Shown here: piece after piece, positions 24,743 to 34,368 of the stretch | Layout: every line of letters starts with the position of its first letter | How positions within the stretch are numbered: the stretch's first letter is position 1 | NCBI RefSeq assembly: GCF_041088075.1 | Contig: NZ_JBGCVY010000044.1 | Coordinates: forward strand, 1-64,000 | Origin: Mucilaginibacter_A sp041088075 | GTDB taxonomy: Bacteria > Bacteroidota > Bacteroidia > Sphingobacteriales > Sphingobacteriaceae | Length of the DNA stretch: 64,000 bases | Direction of reading: 5' to 3' | Translations under genes and position numbers: made by a program | The notes under the pieces: generated by a model | Database searches by the model: none | Seen by the model: only the letters and a program-made list of their open reading frames with translations | What the model was told of the DNA's origin: nothing

Positions 24743-25173
24743 AAGCTACACAATTGACTTTTGTTAAGCACTTAAAACTACCCTACTTAACATAATGTTG
24801 TATTGTAGGACGAAGAAATAGATACTATTGTCCCGGCAACGCTAAATTAAACGAATTTCTTCGTTTTTCTGTAATAGCTAAGTTTATCTTTCTGGTGTTT
24901 AAGTTTATTTGTCTTAAAGCACTTAATATGTTAAGGAAGAAAGCTCTCTAAGTGGTATTTTCTGTTTAAGAACCAATTGGGTTTTATTATACAGATGTTT
25001 TTTCAATAAAAACCCTTTATCTGCATTTATGTACTACAACAAAAAATTTGCATGTATTTTATGAGTGGCTGTTACGCAAAATGAATCTTAGGATAAGAAA
25101 ACAAAATTAGGACCTATGATTTTTGCGGTTATATTATCCAGCTTAAATTGTTTAAAAACATATTTTTTGGTGA
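24743..25173. other. AT-rich intergenic region
   Basis: About 430 bp hold no convincing frame on either strand. Only a weak hairpin (TAAACGAATTTCTTCGTTT around 24850) and the CTTCGTTTTTCTGTAATAGC echo of 21377 are noted. It ends at the 12-mer copy 25174-25185, adjacent to the gmhA stop. Confidence 0.4.
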
Positions 25174-25185
25174 TAAAAGAAGCAT

Positions 25186-25755
25186 TCAAAACAAATCATC
25201 CACCGCCTTGCAAAAAATATGGCCAATCAAAATGTGCATTTCCTGAATTCGTGCCGTAATATCCGAAGGCACAACAATATTCAAATCGCACAACTCATTC
25301 ATTTTTCCGCCATCACGGCCGGACAGGCCCAACGTTTTGCAACCTGCTTTTTTTGCAGATGCCAACGCTTTTAAAACATTGGCACTGTTGCCGCTGGTGG
25401 AAATGGCCAGGAAAAGGTCGCCGGGCTGCGCCAAAGCTTCCAACTGTCGGCTAAAAACATTTTCAAAACCATAATCATTGCTGATGGCGGTGAGGGCAGA
25501 GGTATCGGTAGATAAAGCTATGGCAGCCAATGGTTTGCGTTCTTTTACAAAGCGGCCGGTAAACTCGGCAGCAATGTGTTGCGCGTCTGATGCGCTTCCG
25601 CCGTTGCCGGCAATCAGCAGTTTTTTTCCGCTTAAAACGGTTTCGGTAATCATGGCGCACCCATTTTCTATCGGTAAAAGAAGCATCTCAATTACCTGGC
25701 TCATCAGTTGCTGGTGGTTGTATAATTCTGCGGCTACCATTTCAGTTGTTGTCAT
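25186..25755 (-). CDS. gmhA: Phosphoheptose isomerase
   Basis: The 189-residue SIS-domain protein has KLLIAGNGGSASDAQHIAAEFTGRFVKERK, ISNDYGFENVFSRQLEAL and ISTSGNSANVLKAL, the GmhA signature. It converts sedoheptulose 7-phosphate to D-glycero-D-manno-heptose 7-phosphate, the first step to ADP-heptose for LPS core. It overlaps the kinase gene by 14 nt. An exact 12-mer repeat (25675-25686) is read as codons in EMLLLPIENG. Confidence 0.92.
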   Translation of the reverse strand: MTTTEMVAAELYNHQQLMSQVIEMLLLPIENGCAMITETVLSGKKLLIAGNGGSASDAQHIAAEFTGRFVKERKPLAAIALSTDTSALTAISNDYGFENVFSRQLEALAQPGDLFLAISTSGNSANVLKALASAKKAGCKTLGLSGRDGGKMNELCDLNIVVPSDITARIQEMHILIGHIFCKAVDDLF

Positions 25756-26728
25756 TTTCCATATCTTCTATAATTTCTGCCAGCGTTGTGGTCGCGCTTC
25801 CGACACGGCGAATCACGATGGCCGCTGCGTGGTTGGCCAGTTCGCAAGCTTCGTGCACCGTAAAACCGGAAGCAATAAAATAAGCCAAAGTGGCCAAAAC
25901 GGTATCGCCGGCGCCGGTAACATCAAACACTTCGGTGGCTTTCACTTCCAGCAAATCGTAACTGTTTTTGGTTAAAATCGCCATGCCTTCTTCAGACAAA
26001 GTAACCACCAAATAATCAACTTCCGTCAATTCAAACAAAGTGGAAGCGGCTTTTTGCAGGTCTTCTATCGTGCCAATTTTTTCAATTTTAACGGCTTGCG
26101 CAATTTCTTTTTTGTTGGGTTTGATGATGAACGCGCCTTTGTATTTCTCAAAATCCAAACCTTTTGGATCAACGATGACCTTTTTGTCCAGCTTTTTGCA
26201 TTCCTGAATAATGCGCGCGCAAAGCGAAGGCGAAAGCACGCCTTTGTTATAATCGGAAAGCAAGACCACATCAACCTCGGCCAAAAGCGGAATAATTTTG
26301 TTGAGCAAATTTTCCTCGCAAACAGAATTTATGCTTTGGCTCACTTCGCGGTCAATCCGCACAATCTGGTGGCTGCCCACAATAATCCTGGTTTTTAAAG
26401 TGGTAATGCGTTGCGAATCTGTCAAAATTCCTTGCGTGTCGGCCTGTTCATCGGCCAGCATTTTCAGCAGTTCTTTTCCGGCCGTGTCTTCGCCGATGAC
26501 ACCTGCCACAATCACTTTTGCACCATACGAAAGCAGGTTTTGCGCCACGTTACCTGCGCCGCCCAGTGTGCTTGATTCTTTCCCGACGTTTACAATCGGC
26601 ACCGGCGCTTCCGGCGATAAGCGGCTGGCATCGCCCCAAATGTATTGGTCAATCATTAAATCGCCAACAATCAAAATTTTAGGCGGCGAAGTTGTGTTTT
26701 GAAGGGTGCGTACTTTATCAATCAGCAT
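25742..26728 (-). CDS. hldE: D-glycero-beta-D-manno-heptose-7-phosphate kinase (HldE kinase-domain type)
   Basis: The 328-residue PfkB-family sugar kinase has ILIVGDLMIDQYIWGDASRLSPEAPVPIVNV at the N-terminus, characteristic of RfaE/HldE domain 1, plus ESSTLGGAGNVAQNL, VDPKG and FDVTGAGDTVLATLAYF with the catalytic Asp. The C-terminal nucleotidylyltransferase domain of bifunctional HldE is absent, so a separate adenylyltransferase should be elsewhere. It forms an operon with gmhA. Confidence 0.9.
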   Translation of the reverse strand: MLIDKVRTLQNTTSPPKILIVGDLMIDQYIWGDASRLSPEAPVPIVNVGKESSTLGGAGNVAQNLLSYGAKVIVAGVIGEDTAGKELLKMLADEQADTQGILTDSQRITTLKTRIIVGSHQIVRIDREVSQSINSVCEENLLNKIIPLLAEVDVVLLSDYNKGVLSPSLCARIIQECKKLDKKVIVDPKGLDFEKYKGAFIIKPNKKEIAQAVKIEKIGTIEDLQKAASTLFELTEVDYLVVTLSEEGMAILTKNSYDLLEVKATEVFDVTGAGDTVLATLAYFIASGFTVHEACELANHAAAIVIRRVGSATTTLAEIIEDMENDNN

Positions 26729-26822
26729 ACTATTTTTAGGGCATAAAAATTAGCGGGGCGTTGTCAACCGAAATCGAAAACGCAGCAAAAGTAAATTTAA
26801 GCGGCATTTTATCCATTAAACC

Positions 26823-29633
26823 TTAAAAAAAACTGAGCGGAACAATCAGCTCAAAACGGTTTGGACTATGTCCGCCAAACAAATCCTGGTCTTGCAAATG
26901 CGTGTAGCGGAGGCCGAAAGTAAAAGGCAGTTCGTTCCATAAACTTGAATCAAAATAAACTTCGCTGCCGACCGAACGGAAATTGGCTTTAAAAGGTTTT
27001 CCACTGGCATACGAATCCGAAGCACGCGTGTAATCATAAAAAACGTTTGCCCGGATGCGCAACAGGTAAAAAAAGTTGGCAAAACCGGCATCGGGATAAG
27101 CAACCGGGAAATGATAATTGGCCGCCAACTTGCTTAACTGATGCAGGTTTTCGGCCTCGTAACCGCGCGAAAAAGGAAGCTGGTTTGAAAAAAGACCGAT
27201 CCCGTTTGCACCATTGTTTTTTTGAAAAGCCGCATTTAAAACCAGGCTGTTGTTTTTGAACAAGCCCGGAAAATAGAAATAAGCGTTGGCCAGCAACTGG
27301 TTTGCATCGTAATAAGTAACCGCCGTTTTGTAACTCAAACTGATATTTTGCGCCAAACTCGGATAAATTTGCTGGTAAGCACGCTGGTTTTGGCTGCTAA
27401 ACGTAAGCGCGTTGCTGAGATAACTGTAAGACCGCGTGCCCAACTGCGACTGGAAAAAGCCGGTGTATTTGCTTTGGTTGTACACATAATTGCTGCCCAG
27501 CCTTAACCTGCTGGTCGTCCGGCCGTTGCTAAAAGTCAGCGGGATTGAAAAACCGCCCTGCACCTGCGTTTCGTTCCAATAAACATCGCGGCTCTGGTAT
27601 AATGACCTTCGGTCGAAAGTATAATTTATGCCGCCCGATAAATAAGGGAACAAAGCGCCATAAACGGCATCAAAACCCAACTCTTTGTAGCCTTCGTTGC
27701 GGTTGTAGGTGCCGTAAAGCTCTGATTGAAAAGTGTTCAAGATATTTTCGCCAACCAAAGAAAGCGTATAATCCGGATCGTTGAAGGAAGGGATTAAACT
27801 GTGAAAATTAAACAGATGAGAAAGTCCGCCGTATTTTTTGGTGGTAAAAGAAGTATTCGGAACAGAAGCCAGCAAATCAGCATTGTTTTTTTCCAGATCA
27901 GAAATGTTTAGATCGGAAGGGTTTTCAGCTAAAACACTTTCAGAAACCGGCTCGAAATTAACCTCGCTTTTTTCAATTTGTTGCAGATGAAAACCGGTTG
28001 CCGTAAACGTATTGTACAAAATGGCGTGCTTGTTTACGGTTGTTTCGTAATTGCCAATCGCTTCATTCAACGTTTTATTTTTAAGCTGATACAGTTTTTT
28101 GGTTGATAAAAGAAGCATGTACAATTGGTCGTTTTTCTCCGCGGCAGCCGTAAAAAAAACCGAATCTTTTTGGATGGTCGGAAAGCCAATCACCCGAAAA
28201 CCGTAAGGCGTTAAAGCTTGAACATTGCCATTTACAAGATTTATTTCCGCCAAACTCATCATTCCTTTTGGGTTTCTTACTGCGGAAATTACCGTTTTTG
28301 CATCCAAAAATTTGGGATAAGTGTAAATGAGGTTTTGCGGGTTAGGGACTTTTTGAAGCAATTTTCCGGTCGAAACTTCTATCAAATGCAGTTCGCTTTT
28401 TCCCTGCGGGGATTGCAAAACGGCAATGATGGTTTTTCCGTCTTCGCTCAAATCCGGCGAAAAATACTTGCTTCTTTTACCGATACTTTTTTGGGTTCCG
28501 GTCGCCACATCCAGCAGTTGCAGCGTGCTGTAATCTTTGTAGCCCCAGCGCAAATCGGGCCGGTAACTGGCATAAACAATTTTGCCGTTTTTGTACGAAA
28601 ACTGGTTGTCCAAAGAAGCATCACGGATTCGGATTTCCTTTTCCCAGTTGCCCGACTTCAACATAAAACGGTGCACTTTGCTGTACGATGATTTTACATA
28701 GATAAAAGAAGTATCGTTGATAAAAGCCGGAAACTCCTCATCGGCCACAAAATGTTTGGCTTGTTTTTGCGGTTGGTCTTCTGCCGAAAACTGCTGCTTA
28801 AAATAATCTAAAGCCTGCATCCGAAACTGCGGATAGCTGCTGCCCGAATATTTTTTGACCGCGCTACGAAAAGTCCGTTTTACAGATGCGACATCGTGCG
28901 TTACTTTTTTCCAAAAATCGTCGCCGTATTTTTCGCGGCCGTAAGCCACCAACATGTAACCCAGCGGATAATGGTCGGGCACAAAATCCTGGTACGAACC
29001 GTTGCGCAACTTCATCCAACTGTAGTTTTTGCCCGCCGACCAAAGCGCGCGGTAACCGTTGAAATAAAACGGCAACCGGCCTCGGCCTTGTCGGCTCACC
29101 AAAGTTTCGTTGTAAACCGCATCGCCTTCGTAAAACCAGTTGGGCACGGTCAACGTGCTGAGGACGGCTTGTCCGCCTTCGCCAAAAATGGTATGAAAAA
29201 GTTTGGTCAGGCCCACATCAAAATTGTTGTATTGCTGCACGTGCCGAAACTCGTGGATGGCCAACTGCTCTGCCCAGGGCAGGCTGCCCAGCTCAAAACT
29301 GTTTTGGTCGGGCGTTAAATAATATTCGCTGCGGAAAGGCGCCAAACCCACATAACCGTTAGAAACCGTGGTTTGGTTTTGCAGCACAATGTTGATCTTT
29401 TTCTGGCGGAAACCAATCGTTGGCGCAATATCTTTGTTCATGTACTTGATGATACTGGCCACACGGGAAGCAGAAGAATCTAAACCTTTTGGAAAAATAA
29501 TTCTGGCCGCCGGTGTATTGATTTGCTGCCATTTGAGGGAAGGTGGGTTGCCGCCAAAAGTTTGGGCTTGCAGCCTGCAACAAAAAAAGGTGGGTAAAAA
29601 CAGTATGGCGGCAAATTTGGAAAAGGCAGACAT
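26823..29633 (-). CDS. Secreted metallopeptidase-like / beta-propeller / outer-membrane barrel protein
   Basis: The 936-residue protein has a signal peptide (about 1-24). A gluzincin-like domain carries an intact HEXXH (HEFRH, 127-131) and WFYEGDA (E169), the usual third ligand pattern of clan MA. A middle region (about 290-560) has repeats such as FSPDLSEDGKTIIAVLQSPQGKSELHLIEVSTGK, consistent with a TolB-like propeller. The C-terminal 330 residues alternate aromatic strands and end FELIVPLSFF, like an Omp85/surface-antigen barrel. It is likely an outer-membrane peptidase-like protein with unknown substrate. Repeat copies or variants lie in frame at 27845, 28107 and 28703. Confidence 0.7.
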   Translation of the reverse strand: MSAFSKFAAILFLPTFFCCRLQAQTFGGNPPSLKWQQINTPAARIIFPKGLDSSASRVASIIKYMNKDIAPTIGFRQKKINIVLQNQTTVSNGYVGLAPFRSEYYLTPDQNSFELGSLPWAEQLAIHEFRHVQQYNNFDVGLTKLFHTIFGEGGQAVLSTLTVPNWFYEGDAVYNETLVSRQGRGRLPFYFNGYRALWSAGKNYSWMKLRNGSYQDFVPDHYPLGYMLVAYGREKYGDDFWKKVTHDVASVKRTFRSAVKKYSGSSYPQFRMQALDYFKQQFSAEDQPQKQAKHFVADEEFPAFINDTSFIYVKSSYSKVHRFMLKSGNWEKEIRIRDASLDNQFSYKNGKIVYASYRPDLRWGYKDYSTLQLLDVATGTQKSIGKRSKYFSPDLSEDGKTIIAVLQSPQGKSELHLIEVSTGKLLQKVPNPQNLIYTYPKFLDAKTVISAVRNPKGMMSLAEINLVNGNVQALTPYGFRVIGFPTIQKDSVFFTAAAEKNDQLYMLLLSTKKLYQLKNKTLNEAIGNYETTVNKHAILYNTFTATGFHLQQIEKSEVNFEPVSESVLAENPSDLNISDLEKNNADLLASVPNTSFTTKKYGGLSHLFNFHSLIPSFNDPDYTLSLVGENILNTFQSELYGTYNRNEGYKELGFDAVYGALFPYLSGGINYTFDRRSLYQSRDVYWNETQVQGGFSIPLTFSNGRTTSRLRLGSNYVYNQSKYTGFFQSQLGTRSYSYLSNALTFSSQNQRAYQQIYPSLAQNISLSYKTAVTYYDANQLLANAYFYFPGLFKNNSLVLNAAFQKNNGANGIGLFSNQLPFSRGYEAENLHQLSKLAANYHFPVAYPDAGFANFFYLLRIRANVFYDYTRASDSYASGKPFKANFRSVGSEVYFDSSLWNELPFTFGLRYTHLQDQDLFGGHSPNRFELIVPLSFF

Positions 29634-29718
29634 TTATAAAATCAGTTTACGGGACGGAAATTAATCATTTATTCGTCTTTTCGGTAACTGTTTAATTTGC
29701 CTGTTAAAAAAAGTAGGG

Positions 29719-30708
29719 TTACTTATTCTTTTTGTTTGATAACTTTTTAACCGCTTTATCCAACTCGTCGGGCTGCGAAGCATTTAATTGCTTTTGATAT
29801 TTTTCAAACTCTTTTAAAGCAAATTCTTCAGCTTGTTCGTGGCTTACTTTACCCGCATGTTCTAAAACTTCGCGGTCATTTAAAGTAAGAAAGCCGTGCA
29901 ATTTTGTAATCCAATCTTTCATGTACATCGGCTTGCGTTGCAATGCCTGCAACTCTGCAAATTCGAGATATTGGTTGATGATGCGGTTAAGTTGGTTTAG
30001 CTCGTCTTCGTTCAAATAATTTTTGGCAACTGTTGCATCCTGTTTTTTGATTTGCTCTCCGGGAAAATTGGTTAAACCCATGTTTGGTTTAGCTGCATCG
30101 GCTCTTTGCATAATTAATTCTGCGGCTGTATGCGCATGTATTGCCCAATGAAATTTATTTTGAATGGTTGCGAAAAAGTTTCTGCTAACATCAGTATTTG
30201 CATCGTAGTCAATACTTGTGGTGTAAATATCGCACACTTTACGGTAAAAAACTTTTTCACTGCTTCGTATATCACGGATGCGGAAAAGAAGCTCATCAAA
30301 ATAATTGTTTCTTGCCTCTTTCAGCCGTTCATCATCCAGCACAAAACCTTTAATAATGTATTCTTTTAAACGCTGTGTGGCCCAGATCCGGAAATGAGTG
30401 CCGATATGAGATTTTACACGATAACCAACCGATATGATTATGTCAAGGTTGTAAAATTGAGTAGCACGTTTTACCCTTCTTGATCCTTCTAATTGAACTG
30501 TCAAGTAATCCTTGACAGTTGAGTTTTCATCCAATTCCCCTTCTTCAAAAATATTTCGGATGTGCAAACTGATGTTTTGCTTTGTGGTTTGAAAAAGTTC
30601 CGCCATTTGGTTCTGGCTTAGCCAAACCGTTTCATTTTCTATCCTTACATCAACTTTGGTATTGCCGGATGAGGACTGGTAAATTAATATTTCGCCTTTT
30701 TGTTCCAT
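29719..30708 (-). CDS. RhuM family protein
   Basis: The 329-residue protein starts GEILIYQSSSGNTKVDVRIENETVWLSQNQMAELFQTTKQNISLHI and continues VKDYLTVQLEGSRRVKRATQFYNLDIIISVGYRVKS, the typical RhuM sequence first noted in Salmonella pathogenicity islands and common in mobile regions. The N-terminus resembles phage-type DNA-binding (KilA-N/BRO-like) modules. The molecular function is not established. It stands alone between the barrel protein and hscA genes. Confidence 0.88.
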   Translation of the reverse strand: MEQKGEILIYQSSSGNTKVDVRIENETVWLSQNQMAELFQTTKQNISLHIRNIFEEGELDENSTVKDYLTVQLEGSRRVKRATQFYNLDIIISVGYRVKSHIGTHFRIWATQRLKEYIIKGFVLDDERLKEARNNYFDELLFRIRDIRSSEKVFYRKVCDIYTTSIDYDANTDVSRNFFATIQNKFHWAIHAHTAAELIMQRADAAKPNMGLTNFPGEQIKKQDATVAKNYLNEDELNQLNRIINQYLEFAELQALQRKPMYMKDWITKLHGFLTLNDREVLEHAGKVSHEQAEEFALKEFEKYQKQLNASQPDELDKAVKKLSNKKNK

Positions 30709-30897
30709 AAGCTGATGTTATAATTTCTTGTTGAAAAGGATCATCCCGCTATAACGGTTTCGTCAAATATAAATGCTTTAACCTTTGGGAAAAAGGCTTG
30801 ACAATGATTAATCATTCTGTTTTTGCGCCTCCCTCTACACTCCAATGACAAGCCCTTCCGCAAAACTCTTAACTTTGCGGCTTGTTCTACTTTTATC

Positions 30898-32742
30898 ATG
30901 GCTAAAGTTTCTATCAATTTAACTACCGGTTCTATCCAGCAGGAAGAAATTATTGTGGGCATTGATCTCGGCACCACTAATTCTTTGGTTGCTTTTATCA
31001 ATCCTGATAAAAACCCGCAGGTGATAAACGATACGGGAAAAGGTGTTTTGGTGCCTTCAGTGATCCATTTTGGCGAACAGGGTGAAATTACGGTTGGAAA
31101 CGAAGCCAAAAGTTTCCTAATTAGCGATCCGCAAAACACTATCTTTTCGGTCAAAAGATTGTTAGGCCGTTCATACAAAGATGTGGCCGATTACAAGAAC
31201 TTTTTCTCCTACAAAATCATTGACGACGATACCGAGAGCTTGGTCAAAATTAAAGTAGGCGATGCTTTTTTTACCCCGGTAGAATTGTCGGGACTGATCC
31301 TGAAAGAACTGAAAGAACGTGCAGAACATGCCATCAAAACGCCAGTAAACCGCGCCGTCATCACCGTTCCGGCTTATTTTAACGATTCACAACGGCAGGC
31401 CACGCGCGATGCCGGAAAGTTGGCGGGTTTGGATGTGTTGCGGATTGTGAACGAACCAACGGCTGCAAGCCTGGCTTACGGCATCGGCCTCAATCCCGAA
31501 GAAACCAAAACCATTGCGGTTTACGATTTGGGCGGAGGCACGTTTGATGTTTCGATCCTGCAAATTCAAAATGGTATTTTTGAAGTTTTGGCAACCAATG
31601 GCAATACTTTTTTGGGCGGAGACGATTTCGACCGTTTGATTGTGAACTATTGGATCGAAAAAAACAACCTGCAAAACCAGCCCGATTTGCCGCAGCAGGA
31701 ATTGCGTTTGAAAGCCGAAGAAGCCAAAAAAGCTTTCGCGCACCAAAGTTTGTTCAACGAAAAAATAGGGGATATTTGGTGTACCATTGACCGCCCGACT
31801 TTTGAAGCATTGATCTTGCCAAAAGTTGAAGAAACGATACAAAACTGCCGACTTGCATTAAAAGATGCCGGTTTAACGGTTGGCCAGATTGATGAAGTGG
31901 TGATGGTTGGCGGTTCAACCAGAACAGCTTTAGTCAAAAAAATGGTGGCCGAATTTTTTGGGCGACCTGTGCATGATGAAGTAAACCCGGACGAAGTTGT
32001 TGCTTTGGGCGCCGCCATCCAAGCTGATATTTTGGCCGGAAACCGAACCGATATTTTGCTGCTGGATGTTACACCGCTTTCGCTGGGAATCGAAACGATG
32101 GGCGGATTGATGGACGTAATCATTCCCCGCAACGCAAAAATCCCAACGAAAGCGGGAAGACAATATACCACTTCGATAGACGGACAAGTGAATATGAAAA
32201 TTGCTGTTTATCAGGGCGAGCGCGATCTGGTAAAAGAAAACCGCAAGCTGGCCGAATTTGATTTGAAAGGGATCCCGTCCATGCCTGCCGGTTTTCCCAA
32301 AGTAGATATTAACTTTTTGCTGAATGCGGACGGGATTTTAACGATCCAGGCGGTTGAACAACGTTCCGGCGTAAAGCAGCAAGTGGAAGTAAAACCAGCT
32401 TATGGTTTAACCGATGCCGAAGTGGAGCAAATGCTGATGGACAGCATTACCCACGCGCAAGACGATGTGCAGCAACGGATGCTGATTGAAGCCCGCACCG
32501 AAGGCGAACAAATGGTTTACACCGTCGAACGTTTCGTGCAAAAAAACGTGGAATATTTAGCAGCAACAGAAATCACCGATACGCTGAAATTAGTGGCCGA
32601 ACTGAAAGAATCGCTAACCTTGGGCGATAAAGATTTGATCCTAAAAAGGATTGATACCTTAAACGAATTTACCCGCCCTTTTGCCGAACGGTTGATGGAC
32701 CAGGCGGTTAGCACGGCGATGCGGGGCAAAAGTGTAGAATAG
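30898..32742 (+). CDS. hscA: Hsp70-family chaperone, HscA-like
   Basis: The 614-residue protein has the Hsp70 ATPase signatures IIVGIDLGTTNSLVAFI, VYDLGGGTFDVSIL and VVMVGGSTRTALVKKMV, then a substrate-binding domain (DVTPLSLGIETMGGLMDVII). Its length and N-terminal extension match HscA, the chaperone for Fe-S cluster transfer from IscU. No HscB, IscU or ferredoxin gene is adjacent, so the Fe-S role rests on sequence resemblance and it could be a second DnaK-type chaperone. The frame is open from 30823, but the ATG at 30898 fits the family start. Confidence 0.85.
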   Translation: MAKVSINLTTGSIQQEEIIVGIDLGTTNSLVAFINPDKNPQVINDTGKGVLVPSVIHFGEQGEITVGNEAKSFLISDPQNTIFSVKRLLGRSYKDVADYKNFFSYKIIDDDTESLVKIKVGDAFFTPVELSGLILKELKERAEHAIKTPVNRAVITVPAYFNDSQRQATRDAGKLAGLDVLRIVNEPTAASLAYGIGLNPEETKTIAVYDLGGGTFDVSILQIQNGIFEVLATNGNTFLGGDDFDRLIVNYWIEKNNLQNQPDLPQQELRLKAEEAKKAFAHQSLFNEKIGDIWCTIDRPTFEALILPKVEETIQNCRLALKDAGLTVGQIDEVVMVGGSTRTALVKKMVAEFFGRPVHDEVNPDEVVALGAAIQADILAGNRTDILLLDVTPLSLGIETMGGLMDVIIPRNAKIPTKAGRQYTTSIDGQVNMKIAVYQGERDLVKENRKLAEFDLKGIPSMPAGFPKVDINFLLNADGILTIQAVEQRSGVKQQVEVKPAYGLTDAEVEQMLMDSITHAQDDVQQRMLIEARTEGEQMVYTVERFVQKNVEYLAATEITDTLKLVAELKESLTLGDKDLILKRIDTLNEFTRPFAERLMDQAVSTAMRGKSVE

Positions 32743-32803
32743 TTGGAATGATGTTGGTTGGTTGTATTAAAATTCTATATTTTTAGTGCAATCAAGAAAA
32801 CCA

Positions 32804-33463
32804 ATGATACACCAAAATTATACCTATAAAAACAGTATCGCTACCGCAATCATAGCCGCAGTTGCATGGTTTGCCGTCATCATGCAGTTTTTGATTTCTG
32901 TGCCAGAATACATGCAAAAAGGGGAAACGCTCGCCGGAAGCATCGTGCATTTGGCCAGTTATTTTACCATTCTCACCAATATTCTGGTTGCCGTTAGTTT
33001 AACTTCGGTTTTATTGTTTCCTAAAACTTTTGTTGGCCGGTTTTTCGCTAAAATTTCTTCGGCCACGGCCATTGCGGTTTACATTACCATTGTTTGTTTG
33101 GTTTATAATCTGGTTTTGCGCCCGTTTTGGAGCGCAAAAGGAATTTTTAAAACCAACGACGAACTGCTGCACGTCGTTGTTCCCGCTTTATACCTTTTAA
33201 ATTGGTTTTTCTTTCTGCCGAAAAAAGGCCTGGTTTGGAGGGCTTTGCCTTACTGGCTTATTTTTCCGCTCTGTTATTTGTTTTATGTGATTATCCGCGG
33301 AACCTTTACCGGTTTCTACCCGTACTTTTTTGTGGATGTAAAAACGTTTGGTTATGCTACCGTGGCTTTGAATGCGTTTGTGCTGCTGATCGTTTTTGCG
33401 CTTTTTTGTGCGCTGTTTATTTGGTTGGGCAGGAAGATGATCTCCAGAAAACCCTTTTCGTAG
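32804..33463 (+). CDS. Pr6Pr/FAR-17a-like membrane protein
   Basis: The 219-residue protein has six predicted membrane helices and the pattern WFAVIMQFLISV, SYFTILTNILVAVSLT, NDELLHVVVPALYLLNWFFF and IRGTFTGFYPYFFVDV, seen in the Pr6Pr (FAR-17a/AIG1-like) family. The conserved His in the helix-4 region and Asn in TILTN resemble the fatty-acid-ester hydrolase signature of FAR-17a/AIG1. Substrate unknown. A GTG at 32786 is an upstream alternative. A TAAAAACAGTAT copy is read in frame (YKNSIA). Confidence 0.8.
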   Translation: MIHQNYTYKNSIATAIIAAVAWFAVIMQFLISVPEYMQKGETLAGSIVHLASYFTILTNILVAVSLTSVLLFPKTFVGRFFAKISSATAIAVYITIVCLVYNLVLRPFWSAKGIFKTNDELLHVVVPALYLLNWFFFLPKKGLVWRALPYWLIFPLCYLFYVIIRGTFTGFYPYFFVDVKTFGYATVALNAFVLLIVFALFCALFIWLGRKMISRKPFS

Positions 33464-33487
33464 CGATGCTTCTTTTACCGGCATAAA

Positions 33488-33515
33488 AAAAGCACCTGTT
33501 TTGGCAGGTGCTTTT
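33488..33515 (+). terminator. Rho-independent terminator after the Pr6Pr gene
   Basis: The stem AAAAGCACCTG / CAGGTGCTTTT with a 6-nt loop follows the stop at 33463 and the 12-mer copy at 33466. It can also end the convergent small gene at 33535. Confidence 0.85.
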
Positions 33516-33534
33516 GATTTCGAAATAAAATAAC

Positions 33535-33837
33535 TTATTCGTTGCCGGCCGCTTCTCTAATCGCCTGGTCTTCTTTCAGTTTGTCCACGTTGTTGGTGGT
33601 GCTGAATTTATCGGTGTTGCCGGCAAAGTATTCTAAAATATCGGTAATCGCATCCAAATTATCGCTGATGCGCTGGTGCATGTCCGGCAAATCTTTTTCT
33701 AAGCGTTTGTCGCCCAAATCAATATTGTCCACTTCGATTTTTCCTAATTTTTGTACAATTGCCTGTTGGCTGTTCTTTAAATCTTCCAGTTCATGAACGA
33801 TTTTTTCCATCGCGGCAAATTTTTTCAACGTATCCAT
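33535..33837 (-). CDS. Small coiled-coil protein, unknown
   Basis: The 100-residue acidic helical protein (MDTLKKFAAMEKIVHELEDLKNSQQAIVQ..., DLPDMHQRISDNLDAITDILEYFAG) has heptad-like spacing. It has no signal or membrane segment and no family I recognise. A 12-mer repeat (33839-33850) abuts its start codon, in the 5' leader. Confidence 0.6.
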   Translation of the reverse strand: MDTLKKFAAMEKIVHELEDLKNSQQAIVQKLGKIEVDNIDLGDKRLEKDLPDMHQRISDNLDAITDILEYFAGNTDKFSTTNNVDKLKEDQAIREAAGNE

Positions 33838-33942
33838 AATGCTTCTTTTATCGGTTTAAATTTTGTGTGTGTATTTGTGCAACGCCTTTTGGCAGGTAAA
33901 GTTTTATTGCAAAGAAATAGATGGCCGTTTAATTTATCGGGC

Positions 33943-34013
33943 CTGTGTTTTTGGCTAAAGCCTTTGTTTGTGCCTTTGTCCACGGCCTAAAGGCCGTGGC
34001 AATGAAGCCTGAC
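33943..34013. repeat. GGCTAAAGCC / CCACGGCC REP-like palindrome
   Basis: TTTTGGCTAAAGCC is followed by the perfect palindrome CCACGGCCTAAAGGCCGTGG (33980-33999) and CAATGAAG. The same CCACGGCC palindrome occurs twice at 46271 and 46363. It is a REP-type family; no RAYT transposase gene is in the window. Confidence 0.75.
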
Positions 34014-34120
34014 TGGTGCAGCCCAAAATTTGGCGGGTTGTGGTAAAGCAAGTTGTTGGGCTGTGGGTGTAAAATTGGGGTAAAACCGGTAGCAAAAAGG
34101 ACGGTGCTGCGCTTTGCCGC

Positions 34121-34201
34121 GTGAGGGATAGTAGCGGAAAGCCCACAGCGAGGCACGAGCGAGGACTTGGAGCGGATAGCCCGACCCGCAGGGGCACGCC
34201 C
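34121..34201. other. GC-rich structured element, possible RNA motif
   Basis: Two similar units, GAGGGATAGTAGCGGAAAGCC and CGAGGACTTGGAGCGGATAGCC, are followed by CGACCCGCAGGGGCACGCCC. The block is clearly richer in G+C than its surroundings and internally repeated. Comparable blocks near tRNA genes occur in Bacteroidetes as far as I remember. No protein-like frame is convincing here. Confidence 0.4.
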
Positions 34202-34368
34202 AAAAGAAAAAAATGAGCGGAGAAAAAACGAGGATGAGCATTTTTGGGTTTACGCTCTGCTTGACGGTATATAAGCAGCGCCAGCCTCGAAACAAGTTAT
34301 TAACGTAGCCAGAAAAGTTCCATCCTTTTGATTGTTCAACTGCTTAACCGGCTCCTGATCCAACAAAA

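Noticed and set aside
33987..34295. Overlapping frames of 75-102 residues on the minus strand
   Set aside because: They run through the CCACGGCC palindrome and GC-rich block, which explains their openness. No family pattern was found.
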